A program made the translations under genes and the position numbers. From Salipiger mucosus DSM 16094 (lineage in GTDB: Bacteria; Pseudomonadota; Alphaproteobacteria; Rhodobacterales; Rhodobacteraceae), in contig NZ_KE557279.1 in assembly GCF_000442255.1 (NCBI RefSeq), forward strand, positions 175,030 to 239,029: a DNA stretch of 64,000 nt. Direction: 5' to 3'. Below the pieces are notes generated by a model, which was given only the letters and a program-made list of their open reading frames with translations, made no database searches and was not told the DNA's origin. This document shows, one piece after another, positions 17,284 through 25,014 of the stretch (position 1 is its first letter; every line of letters starts with the position of its first letter).

Positions 17284-18542
17284 CAGTCGACCTGACCACC
17301 CTGCCCAACGGCATGCGTGTCGTCTCCGAGCGCATGCCCTCGATGAAATCCGCCGCCATCGGCGTCTGGGTCACCGCAGGTGGCCGCAACGAACGCCCCG
17401 AGCAGAACGGCGTGGCGCATTTCCTGGAACACATGGCCTTCAAGGGCACCAAGACCCGCAGCGCGCTGCAGATCGCCGAGCAGATCGAGGACGTGGGTGG
17501 CTACATCAACGCCTATACCTCGCGCGAGGTGACGGCCTACTACGCCCGCGTGCTCGAGAACGACACCAGGCTCGCGGTCGAGCTGATCGCCGACATCCTG
17601 CGCAATCCGGTCTTCGACAACCGCGAGATCGAGACCGAGCGCGGCGTCATCCTGCAGGAAATCGGCCAGTCGCTCGACACGCCCGACGACGTGATCTTCG
17701 ACTGGCTGCAGGAGCGCGCCTATGCCGACCAGCCGTTGGGCCGCACGATCCTCGGCGAGACCGAGAACATCCGCCGCTTCGGCAAGGGCGATCTTTCGAC
17801 CTTCGTCGAGGAGCATTACGGCCCCGAGCAGCTGATCCTCTCGGCGGCCGGTGCCGTCGATCACGAGGCGCTGGTGGCCCAGGCCGAGGCGCTCTTCGGC
17901 GACATGGGCAGCCGCAAGGCCACCGGCCCCGAGCCCGCGCGCTTCACCGGCGGCGAGATGCGCCGCGAGAAGGCGCTCGAACAGGCGCACATGGCGCTGG
18001 CCTTCGAGGCGCCGGGCTATCGCGATCCCTCGTTCTTCACTGCGCAGATCTACTCCATCGCGCTGGGGGGCGGCATGTCCTCGCGGCTGTTCCAGGAGAT
18101 CCGCGAGAAGCGGGGCCTGTGCTACACGATCTTCGCGCAGAGCGGAGCCTATGCCGACACCGGGCTGATGACGATCTACGCCGGCACCGGGGGCGAGGAC
18201 CTGCGCGATCTCGCGACGCTGACCATCGACGAGATGAAGCGCGCCGCCAGCGACATGACCCCCGAGGAGGTCGCCCGTGCCCGGGCCCAGATGAAGGCCG
18301 GGCTGCTCATGGGCCTGGAAAGCCCCGCGAGCCGCGCCGAACGCATGGCGCGGATGATCCAGATCTGGGGCAAGGTGCCCGCGATCGAGGAGACCGTGGC
18401 GCGCATCGACAACGTCACCACCGGCGACGTGCGGCTTTTTTCCGAAAGCATGGCAGCCGAGTCGTCCGCGGCGCTGGCGCTTTACGGGCCCGTCGGCAGC
18501 GCCCCCGATCTCGGGGAGTTGCAGGCGCGCAGGGCGGCGTGA
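17280..18542 (+). CDS. M16 family zinc peptidase (mitochondrial processing peptidase-like)
   Basis: A 420-residue insulinase/MPP-beta-like peptidase. The inverted zinc motif HFLEH is at residues 47-51, with the downstream Glu region ETERGVILQEI. The C-terminal half carries the second M16 domain with GGGMSSRLFQEIREKRGL, a strong family signature. No signal peptide is seen. The GTG start at 17280 overlaps the thrC stop (GTGA); a long upstream extension in this frame is only thrC read out of phase. Physiological substrates are unknown. The ThrC-M16 pairing is widespread in Rhodobacterales and Rhizobiales. Confidence 0.94.
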   Translation: MTVDLTTLPNGMRVVSERMPSMKSAAIGVWVTAGGRNERPEQNGVAHFLEHMAFKGTKTRSALQIAEQIEDVGGYINAYTSREVTAYYARVLENDTRLAVELIADILRNPVFDNREIETERGVILQEIGQSLDTPDDVIFDWLQERAYADQPLGRTILGETENIRRFGKGDLSTFVEEHYGPEQLILSAAGAVDHEALVAQAEALFGDMGSRKATGPEPARFTGGEMRREKALEQAHMALAFEAPGYRDPSFFTAQIYSIALGGGMSSRLFQEIREKRGLCYTIFAQSGAYADTGLMTIYAGTGGEDLRDLATLTIDEMKRAASDMTPEEVARARAQMKAGLLMGLESPASRAERMARMIQIWGKVPAIEETVARIDNVTTGDVRLFSESMAAESSAALALYGPVGSAPDLGELQARRAA

Positions 18543-19126
18543 TGCTGGCACGGCGGCGCAAGCTGAGGCTCGAGACCGAGCGTCTGACCCTGCGCCCGCC
18601 GCACCACGGCGACTACACGGGCTGGGTGTCCCTTCGGCTGGAGAGCCGCGCGTATCTCGAGCCCTGGGAGCCCTCCTGGGCGCCCGACCACCTGTCGCGG
18701 CGAGCCTTCACGAACCGCGTCTACTGGGCCAACCGCTCGATCACGGGCGAAACCGCGCTGCCGCTCTTCCTCGTGCGGCGCGATGACCAGGTGCTGGTGG
18801 GGGCGATCACGCTCGACAATATCCGCCGCGGGCCCGCGCAGTCGGGCACGCTGGGCTACTGGACGGGCCAGCCCTTTGCCCGCCAGGGATACATGCGCGA
18901 GGCCATCGCCGGCGTCGTGCATCACGCCTTCGAGCGCATGGACCTGAGCCGGATCGAGGCCGCCTGCCTGCCCGAGAACGTCGCCTCGCGCGGGCTGCTC
19001 GAGCGGTCGGGCTTCAAGTACGAGGGCGTCGCGCAGAGCTACCTGCAGATCAACGGCCGCTGGCGCACGCATGTCCTTTATGCCGCGCTGCGCGGCGACC
19101 GGCGCGGGCGCACGCAGGTCGGCTGA
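18542..19126 (+). CDS. GNAT N-acetyltransferase (RimJ/RimL type)
   Basis: A 194-residue GCN5-related acetyltransferase. It starts with KLRLETERLTLRPPHHGDY, typical of RimJ-like ribosomal protein N-terminal acetyltransferases. The acetyl-CoA loop is seen around FARQGYMREAI, and the C-terminal ENVASRGLLERSGFKYEG motif is the usual RimJ/RimL end. ATG at 18542 overlaps the M16 stop (TGATG). Substrate is not certain: RimJ-like by similarity, but this group also acetylates small amines. Confidence 0.92.
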   Translation: MLARRRKLRLETERLTLRPPHHGDYTGWVSLRLESRAYLEPWEPSWAPDHLSRRAFTNRVYWANRSITGETALPLFLVRRDDQVLVGAITLDNIRRGPAQSGTLGYWTGQPFARQGYMREAIAGVVHHAFERMDLSRIEAACLPENVASRGLLERSGFKYEGVAQSYLQINGRWRTHVLYAALRGDRRGRTQVG

Positions 19127-19137
19127 GGCCCCGCCAC

Positions 19138-19154
19138 TGCGCAAGGATTGCGCA
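19138..19154 (+). terminator. Short perfect hairpin after the GNAT gene
   Basis: A 7-bp inverted repeat (19138-19144 with 19148-19154) with a 3-base spacer lies 12 bases after the stop. It lacks a T-run; it may be an end-of-mRNA hairpin or a protein-binding palindrome. Confidence 0.35.
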
Positions 19155-19256
19155 ACGGTGTGGCCTCCCCGACTTGAAGGCGGGTGTTCACGCGACTGTC
19201 AGACGCGACCGCGCCGCTTTACGTTAGGGTCAGGTGCAGAGACACCGGAGCCCCTC

Positions 19257-20087
19257 ATGCGACACCTCGTCCTGATCGCCAGCCTCCTCTGCCTCGCCCT
19301 GCCGGCGACGGCGCAGGAGACGCGCCGCCCGTCCCACTGCATCGCCATCGCCGACGCCGATCCGGGCATCCGCTACCTGCACAAGGCCTCGTGGACCGAG
19401 CCGGTGCCGGAATATTCCGTGCGGATCCACTACATCGCCCATGCCTCCTTCCTCATCCAGACGCGCGGCGGGCTGGAGGCTGTGACCGATTTCACCGGCT
19501 TCATCGGCAATGCCGACCTCATCCCCGACGTGGTGACGATGAACCACGCCCACGACACGCACTGGACCGCCAATCCCGACCCGGCGATTCCGCATGTCTT
19601 GCCGGGCTGGGGGGAGGAGTTCGGCGCCGGGATCGACCACTACCTCGACCTCGGCGAGATGCTGATCCGCAACGTCTCGACCGACATCCGCTCGGGGCGC
19701 GGCGGGGCGGAGGAGGATGGCAACTCGATCTTCGTCTTCGAAGTCGAGGGGCTCTGCATCGCGCATCTCGGTCACCTGCATCATGAGCCGAACGAGGAGC
19801 AATACGCGGCACTGGGGCGCGCGGACGTGCTGATGGTGCCGGTGGATGGCGGCATGACCATGCCGCTCCCGTCGATGGTGCGCGTGGTCGAGCGGCTGCG
19901 CAGCTCGATCATCCTGCCGATGCACTGGTTCTCGGGTTACGCGCTGGAGCGCTTCCTCGAGGACGTTTCGGACACCTTCGCGGTGGACCGCCGCAGCGAT
20001 CCGGAAATGGTGGTGAGCCTGCGCGACCTGCCCCCGCGCCCGACCGTCGTCGTGTTGCAACCGCAGTGGCTGCGCGACCCCGGCTGA
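19257..20087 (+). CDS. Exported metallo-beta-lactamase-fold hydrolase
   Basis: A 276-residue protein with a signal peptide (ALPATAQE, cut near residue 19). The body resembles the UlaG/YcbL-like branch of the metallo-beta-lactamase fold: IAHASFLIQT strand pair, a metal motif HAHDTH, later HLGHLHH and a C-terminal LPMHWF. These give the expected His/Asp metal ligands, so a periplasmic metal-dependent hydrolase is likely. Substrate is unknown. It stands alone, 130 bp after the GNAT gene and before the palindromes at 20097-20138. Confidence 0.85.
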   Translation: MRHLVLIASLLCLALPATAQETRRPSHCIAIADADPGIRYLHKASWTEPVPEYSVRIHYIAHASFLIQTRGGLEAVTDFTGFIGNADLIPDVVTMNHAHDTHWTANPDPAIPHVLPGWGEEFGAGIDHYLDLGEMLIRNVSTDIRSGRGGAEEDGNSIFVFEVEGLCIAHLGHLHHEPNEEQYAALGRADVLMVPVDGGMTMPLPSMVRVVERLRSSIILPMHWFSGYALERFLEDVSDTFAVDRRSDPEMVVSLRDLPPRPTVVVLQPQWLRDPG

Positions 20088-20096
20088 GGCGAAGCC

Positions 20097-20138
20097 GCAA
20101 AAGTCTTCGAAGACTTTTGCAGATTCCTTTGAAGGAAT
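20097..20138. repeat. Tandem intergenic palindromes
   Basis: A perfect 24-bp palindrome without a loop (20097-20120, centred on CTTC/GAAG) is followed two bases later by a second inverted repeat (ATTCCTT-TG-AAGGAAT, 20123-20138). They lie 10 bases after the metallo-beta-lactamase-fold gene and are AT-rich compared with surroundings. Candidates are a bidirectional transcription end, a dispersed extragenic palindrome, or a regulator operator. Confidence 0.8.
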
Positions 20139-20206
20139 TTCGGCCGCGCCGCGAGGCTTGGCATCCGCGCCGAAACGGATAAGTCTTCCCGCGCAGGAGG
20201 ACACCC

Positions 20207-21634
20207 ATGACACTGAACCCCGCCGACGACGCCTTCGCCGAGACCCTTGCCGCGCAGCTGCCCGAGGGCACCCTGCGCCGCGCCGAGCCGCGCCACCTCG
20301 AGGAGCCGCGCGGGCGCTGGACGGGCGTCTCGGAATGGGTCGCCCTGCCCCGCGACACCGACGAGGTCGCGACGATCCTGCGCGCCTGCAACGCGGCACG
20401 GGTGGGCGTGGTGCCGCTGGGGGGCGGGACCGGGCTCGTGGGCGGACAGGTCGCCCCTGAGGGCACGCCCGCACCGCTCCTGCTGTCGCTGGAGCGCATG
20501 AGCGCGGTGCGCTCCGTCCATCCCGAGGAAAACGTCCTGATCGCCGAGGCGGGCGCCGTGCTGGCCGACGTGCAGGCGGCGGCGCGCGAGGTGGACCGGC
20601 TCTTCGCCCTCTCGCTGGCCTCGGAGGGGACGGCGCGGATCGGCGGGCTGCTCGCCACCAACGCCGGCGGCGTGAACGTGCTGCGCTACGGCAACGCCCG
20701 CGACCAGGTGCTGGGGATCGAGGCCGTGCTGCCCGACGGCAGCGTGCTGCGCGGGCTCAAGCGGCTGCGCAAGGACAACACCGGCTACGACCTGCGCAAC
20801 CTGCTGATCGGCGCCGAGGGCACGCTGGGCGTCATCACCGCAGCGAGCCTGCGGCTGGCCGCCGTGCCTGCCGCGCAGGGCACCGCGCTCATGGTTGTCG
20901 AGAGCCCCGAGGCGGCGCTTGCGCTGCTGGCCATGGCCCGGTCGCAGATCGGCGAGGGCATCAGCGCCTTCGAGCTGATGTCGCGCACGGGCTTCGACTT
21001 TCTCGCGGAAACGCTGCCCGAGGTGCGCCAGCCCTGGGACGAGCCGCCGGAATGGTGCGTGCTGATCGAGCTGGGCCTCGCACGCGGGCTCGACCCGGCG
21101 GAGGCGCTGGAGACGCTCTTTGCCGAGGCGCTCGAGGCGGGGCTGGTGCGGGACGGCATGGTGGCGCAGTCCGACACCCAGCGCGGCGAGTTCTGGGCCA
21201 TGCGCGAGCGCATGCCCGAGGCCAACCGGCTGGTCGGCGCGATCTCGTCGCACGACATCTCCCTCCCGCTTGGCGCGGTCGCCGCGTTCATCGAACGTGG
21301 CGCGCCGCGGCTGGCCGAGATCGGCGAATTCCGGATCAATGCCTTCGGGCACCTGGGCGACGGCAACCTGCACTACAACGTCTTCCCGCCGCGCGGCGGG
21401 CGGCGCGAGGATCACGTGTCCCAGCGCGAGGCGATCAAGCGAACGGTGCATGACCTCGTGCACGAGATGGAAGGCTCGGTCAGCGCCGAGCACGGCGTCG
21501 GGCGGCTGAAGGTCGAGGACCTGGAGCGCTACGGCGATCCGGCGCGGCTGGCGGCGATGCGGGCGATCAAGGCGGCGCTGGACCCGGCGGGGATCATGAA
21601 CCCGGGCGCCGTGCTGCGCCGCGAGGCCGGCTAG
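20207..21634 (+). CDS. FAD-binding oxidase (GlcD / D-2-hydroxyacid dehydrogenase family)
   Basis: A 475-residue VAO-fold flavoprotein. The FAD site is visible as VVPLGGGTGLVGGQ and the GLLATNAGGVNVLRYGNARDQ loop; C-terminal active-site segments are FGHLGDGNLHYN and SAEHGVG. This profile is that of D-2-hydroxyglutarate or D-lactate dehydrogenases feeding electrons to a flavoprotein or quinone. ATG follows GGAGGA, an excellent ribosome-binding site. The gene is single; the exact 2-hydroxyacid cannot be decided from sequence. Confidence 0.92.
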   Translation: MTLNPADDAFAETLAAQLPEGTLRRAEPRHLEEPRGRWTGVSEWVALPRDTDEVATILRACNAARVGVVPLGGGTGLVGGQVAPEGTPAPLLLSLERMSAVRSVHPEENVLIAEAGAVLADVQAAAREVDRLFALSLASEGTARIGGLLATNAGGVNVLRYGNARDQVLGIEAVLPDGSVLRGLKRLRKDNTGYDLRNLLIGAEGTLGVITAASLRLAAVPAAQGTALMVVESPEAALALLAMARSQIGEGISAFELMSRTGFDFLAETLPEVRQPWDEPPEWCVLIELGLARGLDPAEALETLFAEALEAGLVRDGMVAQSDTQRGEFWAMRERMPEANRLVGAISSHDISLPLGAVAAFIERGAPRLAEIGEFRINAFGHLGDGNLHYNVFPPRGGRREDHVSQREAIKRTVHDLVHEMEGSVSAEHGVGRLKVEDLERYGDPARLAAMRAIKAALDPAGIMNPGAVLRREAG

Positions 21635-21638
21635 GCAC

Positions 21639-21668
21639 GCCGCCTGCGGCGGCATGCCGTTTGGATAT
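21639..21668. terminator. Hairpin between convergent genes
   Basis: A perfect 6-bp GCCGCC/GGCGGC stem (21639-21644 with 21648-21653) followed by GTTTGGATATTT lies between the FAD oxidase and the minus-strand transglycosylase. The T-rich tail is interrupted, so it is a moderate terminator candidate. Confidence 0.5.
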
Positions 21669-21700
21669 TTGCAGCCAGAAGATGCCCCGCGCGCGGCGCC

Positions 21701-22519
21701 TCAGTTCGACGCGACGCGGAAGACGCAGCCGTCGGAGACGAGCTGCGGGGGCGTGAGGCAAAGCCCGCGGGCGACGCCGAAGGCCGCGAGGACCTTGGGC
21801 ACGTAGTCGCGGGTCTCGGCGTAGGGCGGGACGCCGTCGTGTTTCGGGATCGAGTTCTCGCCCGCGTTGTAGCCCGCCAGCACGAGGATCGGGTCGCCGT
21901 CGAAGCGCTCCATCAGGAAGTCGAGGAAGGCCACGCCGCCACGGATGTTGTCGACCGGATCGAGCGCATCGGAGACGCCGAAGCGCGCCGCCGTGGCGGG
22001 CATGAGCTGCATCAGGCCCTGCGCGCCTGCACCGCTGACCGCGTCCGCGCGGCCGCCGGATTCCACCGACATCACCGCCAGCGCCAGCGCGGGCGAGACC
22101 CTGGTGCCCACGGTGGCCTTCAGCAGCTCGATGCCGTGCGACGCGGCAAGACCCTGCAGGTCCTGCAGCCGCGGCTCCGCGACACGGCCGCCGCTGGGCG
22201 GGTTGCCGAGTTTGACCAGCGCGGGCTCGAGCCGACCGGGGCCACTGTCGTTGAGCGCGGGCGAGACCGCCTTCCAGAACCAGTCGTAGCGCCCCTGCCC
22301 GGCCTCGCGGCCGGATGTGCCTCCGGCCGAGGGCTGCGCCGGCGGGGGCGCGGGCGCGCGCGGGGCCGGGGCGATCTGCACGGTGATGCGCTTTCGCGTG
22401 CCCGGCTCCGGCGGGGTCACGCGCTTCGCGGAGAATTCCGGAAAGGGCGTCGGCTCGGCCGGGAGCGGCCCGGCGCAAAGGACCGACGTCACGGCCAGCC
22501 CGGCCAACATGCGTCGCAT
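21701..22519 (-). CDS. Lytic transglycosylase (SLT domain)
   Basis: A 272-residue exported enzyme that cleaves peptidoglycan glycan strands to 1,6-anhydro ends. The start at 22519 gives a signal peptide (VTSVLCAGPLPAEP). A Pro-rich low-complexity linker (about residues 45-65) precedes the catalytic SLT domain: SVESGG carries the catalytic Glu, followed by GAQGLMQLMPATA and LAGYNAGENSI. The protein ends in FRVASN with Cys-containing C-terminal segments (CLTPP, DGCVF) that could form a disulfide. It is divergent from the pilin array, so it may open the wall for the Tad pilus (inference). Confidence 0.92.
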   Translation of the reverse strand: MRRMLAGLAVTSVLCAGPLPAEPTPFPEFSAKRVTPPEPGTRKRITVQIAPAPRAPAPPPAQPSAGGTSGREAGQGRYDWFWKAVSPALNDSGPGRLEPALVKLGNPPSGGRVAEPRLQDLQGLAASHGIELLKATVGTRVSPALALAVMSVESGGRADAVSGAGAQGLMQLMPATAARFGVSDALDPVDNIRGGVAFLDFLMERFDGDPILVLAGYNAGENSIPKHDGVPPYAETRDYVPKVLAAFGVARGLCLTPPQLVSDGCVFRVASN

Positions 22520-22872
22520 TGCTCGATCTGCCTCTGATCTTGTCGTTGCCGCCAGCATCGCACAATCGGGCAGGCGCGGCCAAGATCGTCGCCGGATTCG
22601 CACCACGGATGTGGCAGATGCGCCCTGAAGCGGAGGGCCAGAAAGGCCGAATCGTCCGAAATCGATATATTTATAAAGCCCAATCAATGGCTTGCTTGTT
22701 TTTTCCCCTGAAAATTACGGGACTGCAAAAACAAACCATTCGCGCCCAACTCATGCCACGTTCCGGGAGCTTTATGACCTCATACCGCAACGGGGACGGG
22801 CAAGTGAGAGAGGCCCGAACAGGATCCGAAGCGGTCAGGAGACAAACGGAACGCAGAGACTGGAGAGAGACT
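22520..22872. promoter_or_regulatory. 353-bp divergent intergenic region before the pilin array
   Basis: The only gap over 300 bases. No gene is supported. A strongly AT-rich stretch (22661-22740), unusual here, includes ATATATTTATAAAG and a run of six T. It is the likely site of promoters for the divergent transglycosylase and the first pilin, leaving a pilin 5' leader of more than 100 bases. I could not fix -35/-10 boxes with confidence, and I see no CtrA consensus pair. Confidence 0.5.
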
Positions 22873-23052
22873 ATGCAGAAATTCATCAACACCTTCCGCA
22901 AGGACGAAGACGGTGCCGTGACGGTCGACTGGGTCGTGCTGACCGCTGCCGTCGTGGGCATGGCAATCGCCGCCTACACCACCATCGAGACCAACGCGAA
23001 TACCCTGATCAGCTCCGCGGGCACCGCGGTCGGCGACCAGGACGACTTCTGA
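22873..23052 (+). CDS. flp: Flp family type IVb pilin, copy 1
   Basis: A 59-residue prepilin for the Tad/Flp pilus. The leader MQKFINTFRKDEDG ends in Gly14, the prepilin peptidase cleavage position; the mature protein begins AVTVDWVVLTAAVVGMAIA, one hydrophobic helix, and ends in the acidic DQDDF. Residue +5 after cleavage is Asp, not the usual Glu. GGAGAGA precedes the ATG. Copies 1, 2 and 3 encode the same protein; the DNA of copies 1 and 2 differs at two silent sites. The prepilin peptidase is at 33620-34117. Confidence 0.95.
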   Translation: MQKFINTFRKDEDGAVTVDWVVLTAAVVGMAIAAYTTIETNANTLISSAGTAVGDQDDF

Positions 23053-23084
23053 GGCTCTGCAGCTAAACGCTGCGTGACCTGACC

Positions 23085-23111
23085 GGCGCGCCGGGCCGTC
23101 CCCGGTGCGCC
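23085..23111 (+). terminator. Hairpin after pilin copy 1
   Basis: An 11-bp GC-rich stem (23085-23095 with 23101-23111, one G.U pair) with a 5-base loop and no T-run. It is repeated after copy 2. More likely an mRNA-stabilising or attenuating hairpin than a full terminator. Confidence 0.6.
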
Positions 23112-23155
23112 ACCCCACAAGACGCCCCCGCCGGGGCAGAGACCGGAGAGAGACT

Positions 23156-23335
23156 ATGCAGAAATTCATCAACACCTTCCGCAAGGACGAAGACGGTGCC
23201 GTGACGGTTGACTGGGTCGTGCTGACCGCTGCCGTCGTGGGCATGGCAATCGCCGCCTACACCACCATCGAGACCAACGCGAACACCCTGATCAGCTCCG
23301 CGGGCACCGCGGTCGGCGACCAGGACGACTTCTGA
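23156..23335 (+). CDS. flp: Flp family type IVb pilin, copy 2
   Basis: Encodes the same 59 residues as copy 1, beginning 283 bp downstream. The upstream sequence GACCGGAGAGAGACT is nearly the same as for copy 1 (GACTGGAGAGAGACT), so the duplication includes the ribosome-binding region. Silent differences from copy 1 are GTC to GTT (Val in the VDW motif) and AAT to AAC. Predicted secreted structural subunit of the Tad pilus. Confidence 0.95.
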   Translation: MQKFINTFRKDEDGAVTVDWVVLTAAVVGMAIAAYTTIETNANTLISSAGTAVGDQDDF

Positions 23336-23367
23336 GGCGCTGCAGCTAGACGCTGCGTGACTTGATC

Positions 23368-23394
23368 GGCGCGCCGGGTCGTCCCCGATGCGCC
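23368..23394 (+). terminator. Hairpin after pilin copy 2
   Basis: Same hairpin as at 23085-23111 (23368-23378 with 23384-23394), with one additional C/A mismatch. Conservation of position and stem across the duplicated unit suggests a common RNA role. Confidence 0.6.
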
Positions 23395-23440
23395 ACCCTA
23401 GGAACCGACGCCCCGCCCGGGCTGCGAGTGGAGAACCGAA

Positions 23441-23620
23441 ATGCAAAAATTCATCAACACCTTCCGCAAGGACGAAGACGGTGCCGTGACGGTCGACTGG
23501 GTCGTGCTGACCGCTGCCGTCGTGGGCATGGCAATCGCCGCCTACACCACCATCGAGACCAACGCGAACACCCTGATCAGCTCCGCGGGCACCGCGGTCG
23601 GCGACCAGGACGACTTCTGA
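23441..23620 (+). CDS. flp: Flp family type IVb pilin, copy 3
   Basis: Third gene for the identical 59-residue pilin, 285 bp after copy 2, with two silent differences from each other copy. Its leader differs: GTGGAGAACCGAA instead of GGAGAGAGACT, so the ribosome-binding context and perhaps expression differ. The downstream region is no longer the duplicated linker, marking the end of the repeat unit. Confidence 0.95.
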   Translation: MQKFINTFRKDEDGAVTVDWVVLTAAVVGMAIAAYTTIETNANTLISSAGTAVGDQDDF

Positions 23621-23639
23621 GTCTTTCATGCGTGACATT

Positions 23640-23668
23640 GCCCGGCCCGCCAGTCCGGCGGACCGGGC
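23640..23668 (+). terminator. Hairpin after pilin copy 3
   Basis: GCCCGG (23640-23645) pairs with CCGGGC (23663-23668), enclosing a further CCGCC/GGCGG stem. It has no T-run. Sequence unrelated to the hairpins after copies 1 and 2, but same place relative to the pilin. Confidence 0.55.
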
Positions 23669-23701
23669 CTATCCAGCTGAGTTTCACTGCGAGACGGCAC
23701 C

Positions 23702-23881
23702 ATGCAGGAATTCCTCGAATTTTTCCGCCATGACGAAACCGGCGCGGTCACCGTGGACTGGGTCGTCATCACGGCGGCCGTCGTCGGAATGTCCGCGATC
23801 TCGTTCTTCGTGATCGAAGACAACGGCACTGCCCTGATGAACTCCGCCGCCACGGCGGTGGCGGACCAGGACGACTTCTGA
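23702..23881 (+). CDS. flp: Flp family type IVb pilin, divergent copy 4
   Basis: Also exactly 59 residues and the same plan: leader MQEFLEFFRHDETG, cleavage after Gly14, AVTVDWVVITAAVVGM helix, and the same DQDDF end. Between residues 31 and 50 it differs from the other three (SAISFFVIEDNGTALMNSAA), giving an extra Phe-Phe and an acidic patch. It may be a minor or alternative pilin. Asp at +5 is kept. Confidence 0.92.
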   Translation: MQEFLEFFRHDETGAVTVDWVVITAAVVGMSAISFFVIEDNGTALMNSAATAVADQDDF

Positions 23882-23923
23882 GCCGCATTGCGCTCCGGCG
23901 TGGCACCGAACGAGGCTGTGGCC

Positions 23924-23944
23924 AGAAGGCACGGCCTTCTTATC
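23924..23944 (+). terminator. Terminator of the pilin array
   Basis: A perfect 7-bp stem AGAAGGC/GCCTTCT (23924-23930 with 23934-23940) with 3-base loop followed by TATCGTTT. It separates the four pilins from cpaB, allowing the abundant pilin mRNA to be made without the machinery genes. Confidence 0.7.
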
Positions 23945-24106
23945 GTTTCGGTAATAGCCCAAGGCACCCGGCCGGGGCATTCGCCGCACAAGAACCCCGC
24001 AAGCGACCTTTTTTGACCACAATGCGCGGTCAGGACTGCCATTGATCGCGTGTCGAGAACGCGCATCGGACGGACACCGCAGCAGACCCCGAAAGGACAG
24101 AGAACC

Positions 24107-24967
24107 ATGCGACTGGTATTCGGACTTGTGCTGATCGTGGGGCTCGGCCTGGCCGGGTTCGCGGTCTACATGGCTCAGAACTACATCGGTGCCTACCAGA
24201 CGGCGCTGCAACAGGAACGCGAGAAGGCGGTGAAGGCCGTTCCCACGCAGCCGATCTTCGTGGCCACCCGCGCGATGATGCACGGTGAGCGGCTGACCGC
24301 CAAGGACGTGAAACTGGCTCCCTGGCCCAAGGAAATCCTTCCCGAAGGCTTCTTCGACGCCGAGACGCCGCTCTTCGAGGACGGCGACGAGCCGCGCTTC
24401 GTGGTGCGCCCGATGGAGGCCAACGAGGCGATCCTGGCCGTCAAGGTCAGCGAACCGGGCGGCTCGGCGGGCCTGACCTCGCAGCTCGAGCCCGGGCAGC
24501 GCGCCTTCGCGATCAAGGTGGACGTGGCAACCGGTGTGTCGGGGTTCCTTCGCCCCGGCGACCGGGTCGACGTCTACTGGACGGGCCGCGTGCCCGGCGC
24601 CGACCGCAACCTGCCCTCGGGCGACGTAACCAAGCTGATCGAGACCGGCGTGCGGCTGATCGCCATCGACCAGTCGGCCAACGCCGAGAACTCGGAAGCG
24701 AGCAACGATCTCAAGACCGTCACCGTGGCCGCGAGCCCGCAGCAGGTGGCAAGCCTCGCACAAGCGCAGAGCACGGGCCGGCTGTCGCTGTCGCTGATGG
24801 GCGCCAAGGACACCACCGTCGCCGAGGCCATCGAGGTGAACCAGAGCACGCTGCTGGGACTGAGCCAGCGGGAACAGACGGTCGAGAAGGAAACGGTCGA
24901 AGTCTGCAGCACCCGCGTGCGCCGCGGCTCGGAAGTGGTCGAGATCCCCATCCCCTGCACAAACTGA
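24107..24967 (+). CDS. cpaB: Flp pilus assembly protein CpaB (RcpC)
   Basis: A 286-residue inner-membrane-anchored periplasmic protein of the Tad secretion system. One N-terminal helix (about residues 3-23) is followed by a SAF domain (QPIFVATRAMMHGERLTAKDVKLAPWP), then the RcpC/CpaB domain (QRAFAIKVDVATGVSGFLRPGDRVDVYWT), normal for the family. ATG at 24107 gives the hydrophobic start; an in-frame upstream start at 24050 adds a basic stretch without support. Two Cys near the C-terminus (EVCSTRV, IPCTN) could form a disulfide. A terminator follows. Confidence 0.93.
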   Translation: MRLVFGLVLIVGLGLAGFAVYMAQNYIGAYQTALQQEREKAVKAVPTQPIFVATRAMMHGERLTAKDVKLAPWPKEILPEGFFDAETPLFEDGDEPRFVVRPMEANEAILAVKVSEPGGSAGLTSQLEPGQRAFAIKVDVATGVSGFLRPGDRVDVYWTGRVPGADRNLPSGDVTKLIETGVRLIAIDQSANAENSEASNDLKTVTVAASPQQVASLAQAQSTGRLSLSLMGAKDTTVAEAIEVNQSTLLGLSQREQTVEKETVEVCSTRVRRGSEVVEIPIPCTN

Positions 24968-24988
24968 GCGAATTCAGATCGTTGACGT

Positions 24989-25014
24989 GGGGGCGCCGTG
25001 ATGCGCCCCCTTTT
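24989..25014 (+). terminator. Rho-independent terminator between cpaB and cpaC
   Basis: An 8-bp stem (24989-24996 with 25003-25010) with a 6-base loop is followed by TTTT. Its presence inside the tad locus implies that cpaC has its own promoter in 25015-25170. Confidence 0.8.

Noticed and set aside
22873-23620. Pilin array as a CRISPR-like or transposon repeat
   Set aside because: Repeat units contain a full pilin gene with ribosome-binding site and silent substitutions; no terminal inverted repeats or transposase.
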